From positions 1 through 64,000 of the forward strand of contig NZ_WBUE01000021.1 in assembly GCF_009026145.1 (NCBI RefSeq): a stretch of DNA of 64,000 bases. The letters run 5' to 3'. The position numbers were made by a program, and so were the translations under genes. Of this stretch, positions 26,383-33,498 are shown one piece after another. The notes beneath the pieces are model-generated. The model saw only the letters and a list, made by a program, of their open reading frames with translations. It made no database searches and had not been told where the DNA came from. How positions within the stretch are numbered: position 1 is the stretch's first letter; each line of letters opens with the position of its first letter. The stretch comes from Hyphomicrobium sp. (GTDB lineage: Bacteria > Pseudomonadota > Alphaproteobacteria > Rhizobiales > Hyphomicrobiaceae).

Positions 26383-28776
26383 TCAGGCGCTGGCCGCCGC
26401 GGGCCGTTCCTCCAGCGCCGCCCCGAGGGCGTCCTCGACCCGCTCCAGCCAGATGAGCTCCAGCTGCCGGCGCGTCTCCTCCGAAAGATCCTCGATGTCC
26501 TTCTTGTTGCGGGCGGGCAGCATGACGCGCTTCACGCCGGCGCGCGCCGCGGCGGCCAGCTTCTCCTTGATGCCGCCGACGGGCAGCACCAGGCCGCGCA
26601 GGCTGATCTCGCCGGTCATGGCGGTATCTGAGCGCACCGGTCGCTCCGTCATCAGCGAGGCGAGCGCGATGAACATGGCGACGCCTGCGGAGGGGCCGTC
26701 CTTGGGGATGGCGCCAGCCGGCACGTGCACGTGGATGTCGCTCTTCTCGAAAATGCCCGCGTCGATGCCGAGCTGGCCGGCGCGGTTCTTGACGATCGAC
26801 AGCGCCGCCTGGACGCTCTCGCGCATCACCTCGCCGAGCTGCCCGGTGAGAATGAGCTTGCCGTTGCCGGCCGTGCGCGTCGCCTCGATGAACAGGATGT
26901 CGCCACCGACCGGCGTCCAGGCAAGGCCCGTGGCAACGCCCGGCACGGACGTGCGCATGGCGACCTCGCTTTCGAACACCGGCGCGCCGAGGATGCCGGC
27001 AAGTCCGGACGAGCCGATGTGGATCGGGCCCGCCTCGCCCTCGGCGATGCGCACGGCCGCGTTGCGCAGCGCCTTGCCGATCTCGCGCTCCAGGTTGCGC
27101 ACGCCGGCCTCGCGCGTATAGAGGCCGATGATGTCGCGCAGCGCGTCATCATCAAGCACGACTTGCTCCGCCTTCAGACCGTTGGCTTCGAGCTGCCGCG
27201 CCACCAGATAGCGCTTGGCGATGTTGAACTTCTCCTCGGCCGAGTAGCCGGAGAGCTGGATAACCTCCATGCGGTCGCGCAGCGGCCCGGGGATCTGGTC
27301 GATCACGTTGCCCGTGGTGATGAACACGACGCGGGAGAGGTCGAAGGGCACGGCGAGGTAGTTGTCGCGGAAGGCCGAGTTCTGCTCGGGGTCGAGCACC
27401 TCCAGCATGGCCGCGCGCGGGTCGCCCTGGATGCCCGAGCCGAGCTTGTCGATCTCGTCGAGCATCATCACGCAGTTGCGCGCCCCGGCCTTGCGGATGG
27501 CCTGGATGATGTTGCCGGGCAATGCACCGATGTAGGTGCGCCGGTGGCCACGGATCTCCGCCTCGTCGTGCACGCCGCCGAGGCTAACGCGCACGAACTT
27601 GCGGTTCATGGCGCGCGCGATCGACTGACCGAGCGAGGTTTTGCCGACGCCGGGCGGTCCGACGAAGCACAGGATCGGCGCCTTGCCGCTCGGCGCCAGC
27701 TTGCGCACGGCGAGGAACTCGACGATGCGCCGCTTGATCTTGTCGAGGCCATAGTGGTCCTCGTCGAGAATGCGGCGCGCCTCCTTGATGTCGATCGGCG
27801 TCTCCTCGGGCAGCTTCCACGGCAGCTCGATCAGCCAGTCGAGATAGGTGCGCGTCATGCCGTAGTCGGGGGAGGCCTCAGGCATGCGCTCCAGCCGTCG
27901 CAACTCCTTACGCGCCTGATCCTCGACCTCCTTGGGCATGTCGGCCTTGGCCACCGCCTCCGACAGCTCGGCAATGTCCTGCGCCTTGCTCTGCTCGCCC
28001 TCGCCGAGCTGGCGCTGGATGGCCGCCATCTGCTCGCGCAACAGCACCTCGCGCTGGCGCTCATCGAGCGCCGCCTTGGTCTGCCGGCCGATCTCCTGCG
28101 ACAGGCGCAGCACCTCGATGCGGTGCGCGAGCAGTGCCGAGACCTTGTCCATACGCGCCGAGACGTCGATCGTCTCGAGGATCTCCTGCTTCTCCGCTGG
28201 CTTTAGATCCATGTACGCGGTGGCGAGGTCGGCGAGCGTGCCGGGCGAGCGCACGCTCTGCACGGCGACGATCATCTCCGGCGGCGCCTGCGGCAGTAGC
28301 TCGAGCGCCTCGACGGTCTGGCGCTGCAGATTGAGGAAGCGCGCCTCGATCTCCGGCGTACGCTCTTCGGCCTCGGCGATGCGCTGCACGCGGGCGACGA
28401 GAAACGGCCAGCCGGTCAGGAACTCGACCGCCTGGAAACGCTCGTCACCCTGCACGACGAGGTGGTGCGTGCCGTCCGGTGCCGTGACGTAGCGCACGAC
28501 GTTGGCCACCGTGCCGACGCGATGCAGGTCGATGGGCTGCGGCTCCGCCTGCTCGCTGTCGCGCTGCATGAGGATGCCGACCTGACGCTGCTCGCGCACG
28601 GCGCTCTGCGCGGCCGCTATCGAGCGCGGGCGACCGACGGTTACCGGCAGCACCACGCCTGGGAACAGCGTCATCTCGCGCACGGGGATGACGGCGATGG
28701 CGTCGGCCGGCAGAGGCGGCGTCGAGGGAGCGGCCGGATTTCCGGCCTCCTGTGCCTTGGGGGCGTCCATTTTCAT
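26383..28776 (-). CDS. lon: ATP-dependent protease Lon
   Basis: A LonA protease of 797 residues: N-terminal substrate domain ([20 protein letters not shown]), AAA+ module with Walker [10 protein letters not shown] and Walker [10 protein letters not shown], and a C-terminal protease domain with the Ser-Lys dyad (serine in [10 protein letters not shown]). It degrades damaged and regulatory proteins. I start it at 28776, where homology begins and the hsp20 stop codon lies one base upstream, so the two are translationally coupled. The frame is open to 28977 inside hsp20 but out of register with it. Confidence 0.95.
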   Translation of the reverse strand: MKMDAPKAQEAGNPAAPSTPPLPADAIAVIPVREMTLFPGVVLPVTVGRPRSIAAAQSAVREQRQVGILMQRDSEQAEPQPIDLHRVGTVANVVRYVTAPDGTHHLVVQGDERFQAVEFLTGWPFLVARVQRIAEAEERTPEIEARFLNLQRQTVEALELLPQAPPEMIVAVQSVRSPGTLADLATAYMDLKPAEKQEILETIDVSARMDKVSALLAHRIEVLRLSQEIGRQTKAALDERQREVLLREQMAAIQRQLGEGEQSKAQDIAELSEAVAKADMPKEVEDQARKELRRLERMPEASPDYGMTRTYLDWLIELPWKLPEETPIDIKEARRILDEDHYGLDKIKRRIVEFLAVRKLAPSGKAPILCFVGPPGVGKTSLGQSIARAMNRKFVRVSLGGVHDEAEIRGHRRTYIGALPGNIIQAIRKAGARNCVMMLDEIDKLGSGIQGDPRAAMLEVLDPEQNSAFRDNYLAVPFDLSRVVFITTGNVIDQIPGPLRDRMEVIQLSGYSAEEKFNIAKRYLVARQLEANGLKAEQVVLDDDALRDIIGLYTREAGVRNLEREIGKALRNAAVRIAEGEAGPIHIGSSGLAGILGAPVFESEVAMRTSVPGVATGLAWTPVGGDILFIEATRTAGNGKLILTGQLGEVMRESVQAALSIVKNRAGQLGIDAGIFEKSDIHVHVPAGAIPKDGPSAGVAMFIALASLMTERPVRSDTAMTGEISLRGLVLPVGGIKEKLAAAARAGVKRVMLPARNKKDIEDLSEETRRQLELIWLERVEDALGAALEERPAAASA

Positions 28777-28777
28777 C

Positions 28778-29194
28778 TCAACCACGCGAGGGCTCCGCTT
28801 TTGACAACAGCACGAGGAGGCAGCCGTCGGCGAACGTGCGGCGCACGTTGCTGTAGCGCCCCGCCGGCAGAGCGAGCCGGCGCTCGAACCTTCCTTGCGG
28901 CAGCTCGAGGCGATGAATGACGGCCGAGCCGAGCTCGGCGGGAAGCGTGCGCGCGCCGCTGACGATGAGATCGCCACCGTCGATAGCCGCCTCGACCTGA
29001 TCCGGCTTCACGCCGGGAAGGGCGACCACCACCAAGACCTCGCGCTCGTTCTCGAGGACGTCGGCGGGAGGCTCCCAGGCCGGCTGGCGCGAGAAGGAGC
29101 GCACGGGCTGGAAGAACTGGCGGTGCATGCGCTCGGCGCGCGCCAACATCTCGCAGGCCTCCGACCACATCCACCGGTTTGGATCATCCTTCAT
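28778..29194 (-). CDS. Hsp20/alpha-crystallin family protein
   Basis: A protein of 138 residues with an alpha-crystallin domain from about residue 44 (PPADVLENEREVLVVVALPGVKPDQVEAAIDGGDLIVSG) through LPQGRFERRLALPAGRY. The family holds unfolding proteins in a refoldable state. It lacks the C-terminal IxI motif. The stop codon is one base before lon, giving a chaperone-protease pair that probably responds to heat or oxygen stress together. Confidence 0.9.
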   Translation of the reverse strand: MKDDPNRWMWSEACEMLARAERMHRQFFQPVRSFSRQPAWEPPADVLENEREVLVVVALPGVKPDQVEAAIDGGDLIVSGARTLPAELGSAVIHRLELPQGRFERRLALPAGRYSNVRRTFADGCLLVLLSKAEPSRG

Positions 29195-29324
29195 GCGATG
29201 CGCTCTCGTCCGCTGCGCTTACCTAATGTCCGGCAGAGGACGCCGGCCCATGGGCCATGAAACATAGTAGTGAATTAAGGGATGTCTACCTCGGCCCCCC
29301 GAAGTTGGCCGCCCTAAGTCGATG

Positions 29325-29648
29325 TCAGCTCCGCTCGCTGAGCTGCTCGAGGCGCCGACGCAGCGACGTGAACGCATCCTTGATGGTTGCGTGCACATCC
29401 TCCTCGACGCCGGTAATGGCCGGATCGCGGGTGATGGTGATATCCGAGCCGTCGAGCCCTTCGATTTGAATGTGCACGCGGCAAGCGTCGGCACGATGGT
29501 TGCGGCGTTGTGGGCGACCGAGGACGACACGCGCCAGCTTTATGCGATCGGCCAGCTCGCCGAGTTGGGCGACCTCGTCGCCGACGCACACCCGCAGCTC
29601 ATCGGAAGGTTTCACGCCCTCAAAGGCGATCTGCAGGGGGAAATCCAT
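29325..29648 (-). CDS. HPF/RaiA-like ribosome-associated stress protein
   Basis: A protein of 107 residues resembling the S30EA/HPF domain: an N-terminal strand (MDFPLQIAFEGV), a helix with SDELRVCVGDEVAQL, a basic turn (GRPQRRNHR), a second sheet (CRVHIQIEG, DITITRDP) and a final helix (VHATIKDAFTSLRRRLEQL). HPF-type proteins bind the decoding region of idle ribosomes. Such short members commonly sit in stress or hypoxia clusters, as here next to hsp20 and Crp-like genes. The frame is open to 29756 but homology starts at 29648. Confidence 0.75.
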   Translation of the reverse strand: MDFPLQIAFEGVKPSDELRVCVGDEVAQLGELADRIKLARVVLGRPQRRNHRADACRVHIQIEGLDGSDITITRDPAITGVEEDVHATIKDAFTSLRRRLEQLSERS

Positions 29649-29688
29649 GCATCGTGCTCGAGGATCGAACAGGCTCCATTGCGATGGC

Positions 29689-30063
29689 TCAGTTCGCCAG
29701 GCGCTCCAGGCCTCGTATATCCCTGAGGCGCAGGGTCGCGTCTGCGCCGCTCTCAATCAGTCCGCGATTGCGAAGCTCGACGAGCAGGCCCGCAAGCTTG
29801 GAAATATCGACACCCAATAGGTCGGCGACAAAGCCCGACGTGAGTGCCTCGGGCATCGTCCTCGGGTCGCGGCCCTCGTAGGTGTTGTTGCGCGAGATCG
29901 ACACGAGCAGCGCGGCGAGGCGGGCGAGCGGCTGAGGGTGCACCCCGCAGGCCCATCGACGGGCTGTCAGCGCGTCGTCGGCGCCATCGAAGATCGCACC
30001 CTGGGCCAGGTGCGCGTATCCCGTCCGGGCGACATGGCTTTCGGCTATCGAGGCGGTCGGCAT
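29689..30063 (-). CDS. Crp/Fnr-like DNA-binding protein lacking the sensor domain
   Basis: A protein of 124 residues that aligns by eye with the C-terminal winged-helix half of the Crp-like regulator at 31836-32510: both share EGRDP, a serine-glycine start of the helix-turn-helix (TSGFVADLLGVDISKLAGLLVEL here), RG.(I/V).S, LR..DI..LE..A. The cyclic-nucleotide-binding beta barrel is absent, and the ATG at 30063 has a well-placed GGAG site, so this is a stable short gene and not the end of a longer frame. Three 10-bp-spaced repeats lie upstream. Confidence 0.7.
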   Translation of the reverse strand: MPTASIAESHVARTGYAHLAQGAIFDGADDALTARRWACGVHPQPLARLAALLVSISRNNTYEGRDPRTMPEALTSGFVADLLGVDISKLAGLLVELRNRGLIESGADATLRLRDIRGLERLAN

Positions 30064-30387
30064 TGCCAATCTCCGGTTTGAATGGCGATCAACACTTGCC
30101 GTGATAACGGCCGCCGGTTCCGCCAGTTCTCCGCCCGTGTGCAAATTCGTGCAAATTTGTGAAATTCGGCGCCAGAAAGCCGCAGTTTGTCTACGCCGTC
30201 TCCTACTTTCCGCCGGGCACCCATGAAAATCCCTTGAAAAAGCAGGAAATCCACCCGATATACGCGCCCCAGACATCGTGCTTTTCGGTGCCTGACTGGC
30301 CGCGCATCCAGAGAATCTCAACCTTTTTGCTGGAAACGCCGGGACCGCGGCGGCGTTCAGGCGTTTGCGAGCCAGACAACAGGCGAA
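30064..30387. other. Divergent control region
   Basis: This 324-base gap lies between the truncated Crp-like gene (minus) and the small cysteine-rich gene (plus). It is distinctly more AT-rich than its surroundings, holds the three GTGCAAATT-type repeats listed separately, and has an imperfect FNR-like half palindrome at 30078-30091. No convincing gene is present. Confidence 0.5.
30139..30166. repeat. Three tandem GTG(C)AAATT repeats, possible operator
   Basis: GTGCAAATTC, GTGCAAATTT and GTGAAATT start at 30139, 30149 and 30159, exactly one helical turn apart. They lie about 75 bases upstream of the truncated Crp-like gene and stand out as AT-rich. A protein binding side by side on one face of the helix is a natural reading. 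Confidence 0.5.
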
Positions 30388-30639
30388 GTGGTGAACGTGG
30401 TTGAGGACGAGTTGAGCAGTCTCAAGGAACATACTGGCGCGTACGCCGACTGCCACGACGCGTGCAACGACGGTTGCGTGGACGTCTGCGAGGCAGAGCG
30501 CGAGGCGCGGCGCAGCGCGGAGCACAAGATCAGGAAGTGCCTGATCTGTCGCGACCCGTTCCCCAGCGCGTGGGCGGGCGAGCGCGTGTGCCGAAAGTGC
30601 AAGTCGACCTCGACGTGGCGCAGCAGCGGCATGGAGTAA
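30388..30639 (+). CDS. Small zinc-finger-like protein
   Basis: A protein of 83 residues with two cysteine sets. The C-terminal KCLICRDPFPSAWAGERVCRKC is a two-CxxC zinc ribbon. The middle CHDACNDGCVDVC has cysteines at every fourth position, placing them on one face of a helix. Start is GTG at 30388 or 30391. The C-terminal part resembles small uncharacterised proteins of related bacteria. Function unknown. Confidence 0.65.
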   Translation: MVNVVEDELSSLKEHTGAYADCHDACNDGCVDVCEAEREARRSAEHKIRKCLICRDPFPSAWAGERVCRKCKSTSTWRSSGME

Positions 30640-30666
30640 ACTGCTGGTCCTGACCTGAATCTGAGA

Positions 30667-30702
30667 AGGGACGGCCCGATCGGCCGTCCCTTTCTATTTT
30701 TG
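30667..30702 (+). terminator. Rho-independent terminator
   Basis: GGGACGGCC and GGCCGTCCC form a 9-bp stem at 30668-30690, followed by a T-rich tract (TTTCTATTTTT). It ends the small zinc-finger gene transcript and faces the convergent gene at 30715. Confidence 0.9.
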
Positions 30703-30714
30703 CGACGCTGGGGG

Positions 30715-30915
30715 TCACGGACCAGGGGCCGTCTCCTGGGTCGGGGCTGGGCCGGGGGTGCTAACCGGGGTCGAGCCGCCGTAGAACAGCGCATAAAGCG
30801 CGGCGGCTGCGATGATGGCGAGCAGCAGCGAAACCGTGAGGACGCGAAAGTTCAGTCGCCGTGGCGACGCCTGGCGGGCCTCAGTCGGAGTCAAAACTTC
30901 CTGTGGCTCGTGCAT
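30715..30915 (-). CDS. Small single-pass membrane protein
   Basis: A protein of 66 residues starting at the ATG at 30915 (GGGAG upstream), with a cytoplasmic polar N-terminus, one transmembrane helix (about residues 25-45) and a Pro/Thr-rich tail. The layout resembles the 66-residue protein at 16382-16582. A GGAAC-N17-CATT motif at 30937-30962 is one base off the stress consensus. Function unknown. Confidence 0.65.
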   Translation of the reverse strand: MHEPQEVLTPTEARQASPRRLNFRVLTVSLLLAIIAAAALYALFYGGSTPVSTPGPAPTQETAPGP

Positions 30916-31046
30916 TTTGCTCTCCCAAAATCGAGAAATGCACATGTCCGTGCAAAGGTTCCGCATGGGCACGATGTGCGTCGATGAAATGGCGGCCCGG
31001 AACGATCCGGGCCGCCGGCAGGCTCGAGTAGGTCAGCTCCGCCGCC

Positions 31047-31490
31047 TTATGAGCGGTCTTCTGGTTTGGTGTACTCAGGGGCCGCCTGCAGGCTCTCCTT
31101 CGTGGCGCTCGTGCTCACGATGAGATCATCAGCCGCGTCCTTCGCAAAGATCAGCTGATCGAAGGGTAGTGCGACGTTCTTCTCTCCCATGCCGAGAAAT
31201 CCGCCAACCCCGATGATGACGGCGGCAATCTTGCCGTCGCCGCCGATGAGCACGTCGTTGATGTTGCCAATGCTCTCGTTGGCGGCGTTGCGCACGTTCT
31301 CGGCCAGGAGCTCCTTCGCGGAGATTTCACCGGAGCCAAGCGCACCGGCCATCTCGCCGGTGGGTGCCGGCGCAGCGGTCGACTCGGTCGCCGGGGACTT
31401 CCCGGTCGCCGGCGGTGGCGTCGCATTCTGAGCGACGGCGGGGATCGCCAGAAGGGCGATGATCGAAGCGGCTGCGACAAGCTTCTTCAT
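31047..31490 (-). CDS. Exported PRC-barrel domain protein
   Basis: A protein of 147 residues: signal peptide (MKKLVAAASIIALLAIPAVA), an Ala/Pro/Thr-rich linker, then a PRC-barrel domain (SAKELLAENVRNAANESIGN, INDVLIGGDGKIAAVIIGVG, LGMGEKNVALPFDQL). PRC barrels often bind ligands or partner proteins; periplasmic versions are common in Hyphomicrobiales. A perfect EcfG promoter lies upstream, so it is a likely general stress gene. The frame runs on to 31616 but the signal peptide fixes the start at 31490. Confidence 0.85.
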   Translation of the reverse strand: MKKLVAAASIIALLAIPAVAQNATPPPATGKSPATESTAAPAPTGEMAGALGSGEISAKELLAENVRNAANESIGNINDVLIGGDGKIAAVIIGVGGFLGMGEKNVALPFDQLIFAKDAADDLIVSTSATKESLQAAPEYTKPEDRS

Positions 31491-31566
31491 GGTGGATGCC
31501 TCTTCACCTTGTGGGACACCGACGGCGCGCCTAGCGCCGGAGTGCCCTGCTGCCGATCGCATGAAG

Positions 31567-31591
31567 AACGGTTTCTCGCAGCGCCGGTTCC
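31567..31591 (-). promoter_or_regulatory. EcfG-type general stress promoter
   Basis: On the minus strand, GGAAC (31591-31587), 16 bases, CGTT (31570-31567): an exact consensus match, 77 bases before the PRC-barrel start codon. Confidence 0.8.
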
Positions 31592-31706
31592 GCGCTTCTC
31601 GCGCTGCACTGCGCAATATTCACCATACGCGCATGATCCGCGCGCTAAGTGCCGGTGCTCGGAAACAACGATGCCGTGCTGGACGAAGAACGTGCATGTT
31701 ACTCAG

Positions 31707-31731
31707 GGAACAGCGCCGCGACGCCATCGTT
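31707..31731 (+). promoter_or_regulatory. EcfG-type general stress promoter
   Basis: GGAAC at 31707-31711, 16 bases, CGTT at 31728-31731. It points at the Crp-like regulator and lies back to back with the promoter of the PRC-barrel gene. Confidence 0.8.
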
Positions 31732-31835
31732 GTAGAGATAGCCAAACCGCTTAGGGGATTGAGACGGTTCAGATTTTGGCTTGAATGTGGCAGCGGCCAT
31801 CCCCATGTCGTCGGCTCGTAGGCGTGAGTGTGTCA

Positions 31836-32510
31836 ATGCTTGCAGTATCTTCGCAGCCCCCCGATAGGCACGAGTCCAACAGCGATACTGGCCTTGTCCG
31901 TACGCGAGGCTCGACCCGCGTCCGCCGCCTCGCCCGCGGCGAGACGCTGTTTCACAGTGGCGACAAGCGCGACCAGCTCTACCGCGTCGAGCGTGGCGCG
32001 CTGTGCCATTACCTGCGGTGGGCCGATGGCCATCACGAGGTGATCGAGTTTGCCTTCCCTGGCGACATCATCGGCTTTGGCCACCTCGATGTGCATACGA
32101 GCACGGCGCAGGCCGTGGCCAAGACCATCGTCAGCCCGATCAGCGAGGATGAGTTCGAGCAACTGCTCGCGGGCGATGGCCAGCTCGCGGCGCGGTATGC
32201 GGCAGCCGCCGATCGCGAGTTCGACTACCTGCGCGTTCGGGCTCTCGCGGGCAGCCGCAGCGCGCCAGCCAAGCGCGTTGCCTCATTCCTCGCGGCCCTG
32301 TCGCGCATGGGCGCCAGCGAGGGCCGCGACCCGAGCATCATCAGGGACGAATTCTCATCTGGCGCGGTCGCCGAGCATCTCAATATGACCGTCGACGCCC
32401 TCGCCGGCGTCCTCCGCGAGCTCGAGGCGCGCGGCATGGTGACCTCGGTGCGCGAGGGTCTGCGCATCACCGACATCGAGGCGCTCGAGACGTTCGCAGA
32501 CACCCTCTAG
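31836..32510 (+). CDS. Crp/Fnr-family transcriptional regulator
   Basis: A protein of 224 residues: a cNMP-binding-type beta barrel (RLARGETLFHSGDKRDQLYRVERG, FPGDIIGFG) and a C-terminal winged helix (SSGAVAEHLNMTVDALAGVLRELEARGMV). It lacks FNR-type N-terminal cysteine clusters, so direct oxygen sensing through an iron-sulfur cluster is unlikely. The recognition helix departs from the ExxSR of FNR/FixK. The start is uncertain (31785, 31824 or 31836). A perfect EcfG promoter upstream would place this regulator under the general stress sigma factor. Confidence 0.85.
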   Translation: MLAVSSQPPDRHESNSDTGLVRTRGSTRVRRLARGETLFHSGDKRDQLYRVERGALCHYLRWADGHHEVIEFAFPGDIIGFGHLDVHTSTAQAVAKTIVSPISEDEFEQLLAGDGQLAARYAAAADREFDYLRVRALAGSRSAPAKRVASFLAALSRMGASEGRDPSIIRDEFSSGAVAEHLNMTVDALAGVLRELEARGMVTSVREGLRITDIEALETFADTL

Positions 32511-32536
32511 AGCCAACCAAGGAGCAGAGCGGCAGT

Positions 32537-32743
32537 CTAATCGCTGCTCCCCCTGGAGCGGATACGCATCGTCGTTTCGAGGATGGCATCCTTCTTCGAC
32601 CAGGTATGTTGTCCGCCGCACGCGGGGCATTGCACCGGCGCGGCCTGCACTTCCGGAAGCCCCAGGAAGCTGTCCTTATCCGTGTCGATACCGACGGGAA
32701 TAAGCTCGTTCGTCGCCGGACAGCGGATCATGATCGCGCCCAT
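32537..32743 (-). CDS. Small zinc-ribbon protein
   Basis: A protein of 68 residues with cysteines in IRCPATNE and in VQCPACGGQHTW, the latter a single CxxC knuckle. This general layout (RCPxTxxxIPxGI at the start) recurs in uncharacterised small proteins of alphaproteobacteria. A GAGAGGG site precedes the ATG at 32743. Function unknown. It ends 27 bases from the convergent Crp-like gene. Confidence 0.65.
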   Translation of the reverse strand: MGAIMIRCPATNELIPVGIDTDKDSFLGLPEVQAAPVQCPACGGQHTWSKKDAILETTMRIRSRGSSD

Positions 32744-32879
32744 CGCACCCTCTCGTCAGCGCAGCACGGAACCGTTGGTGAGCCAGCGGCTCCCCCAAAT
32801 CGCGCGCACATCTCCTGAACCCCGCTGCAGAATATCTTCAAACTCGGCCAAATGATGTTCACTCGGCCCGCCACCAGGT

Positions 32880-33060
32880 GCCCGCGACGCGGCCATGATC
32901 GCCGCTGCGCAGGCCGTCGAGCATCATGAGATTACCCACTACGGCACCCTAGTGTCGTGGGGGGCAGCTGCTCGATCTTCCCGAGGCGGTAAAGCTGCTC
33001 TCCATGTCGCTCAAGGAGGAGCATGGGGCCGACAGCAAGCTCAACAAGCAGGCGCCCTGA
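32880..33060 (+). pseudogene. Remnant of a DUF892 (YciE/YciF ferritin-like) gene
   Basis: One frame reads RDAAMIAAAQAVEHHEITHY followed by GTLVSW, the hallmark of the C-terminal half of DUF892 proteins. After about 32960 the homology shifts to another frame, which gives LLDLPEAVKLLSMSLKEEH and a stop at 33058-33060 at the family's natural end. The N-terminal half is missing. So the gene is both truncated and frameshifted. DUF892 proteins are common general-stress genes in this order. Confidence 0.75.
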
Positions 33061-33130
33061 GGGGCGCGGCCGGACGCTCAAGCAAGTCGTAAAGCCGGGG
33101 CCACCTCCCCGGCTTTGCTGTTGCCGCCCT

Positions 33131-33379
33131 TCACGATGCTACCCGGGGTTCTTCAGCTTCCTCCGGTGCAGAATCGGGGGCCGCGGGTCTGCCGGGGTAG
33201 GGATCTTCGGTGTCCACGCCGTCGTCCGGAGTGGCGGCGAGCCGGTCCTCCAGTTGCTGGAGCTTGGCGAGCCCACTTGCGATGGCCACAGGGATTTCGC
33301 CGGGCGCTTCACTCGCGCACGCTTCCCGCAATCGGCGCCCGATCAGCTTCGTAAGCTCCTGGTTTCTCTGGACCTTCAC
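33131..33379 (-). CDS. Small protein, possibly NepR-like
   Basis: A protein of 82 residues starting with GTG at 33379 (weak ribosome site). Its helical core IGRRLREACASEAPGEIPVA, then a short stretch and LAKLQQLE, follows the pattern of NepR anti-sigma factors (LG.QLRA.Y....N.P.P....DLI.QLE, as in the true NepR at 36216), with a few extra residues in the second half. The rest is acidic and Pro-rich. It lies just downstream of an HWE kinase, and a near-consensus stress promoter precedes it. The assignment is tentative; it may be an unrelated small protein. Confidence 0.45.
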   Translation of the reverse strand: MKVQRNQELTKLIGRRLREACASEAPGEIPVAIASGLAKLQQLEDRLAATPDDGVDTEDPYPGRPAAPDSAPEEAEEPRVAS

Positions 33380-33414
33380 CTGAGCATCTCGCTTGAAAAC
33401 GTCGTTCGCCTTTC

Positions 33415-33439
33415 AACACGACAATTCAGCGAAAGTTCC
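33415..33439 (-). promoter_or_regulatory. Candidate EcfG-type promoter (one mismatch)
   Basis: On the minus strand, GGAAC (33439-33435), 16 bases, TGTT (33418-33415), with T for C at the first -10 position. It lies 35 bases before the small NepR-like gene, inside the intergenic gap after the kinase gene. Confidence 0.45.
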
Positions 33440-33498
33440 GCCCAACCGAGCTTCAATTTCGATCGGCGTGGCACTGCCACCACATGCCCCATGACGGC

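Noticed and set aside
26725..28206. A 493-codon open frame antisense to lon
   Set aside because: It mirrors lon codons, is rich in Arg, Leu, His and Asp without fold pattern, and lon is certain from its motifs.
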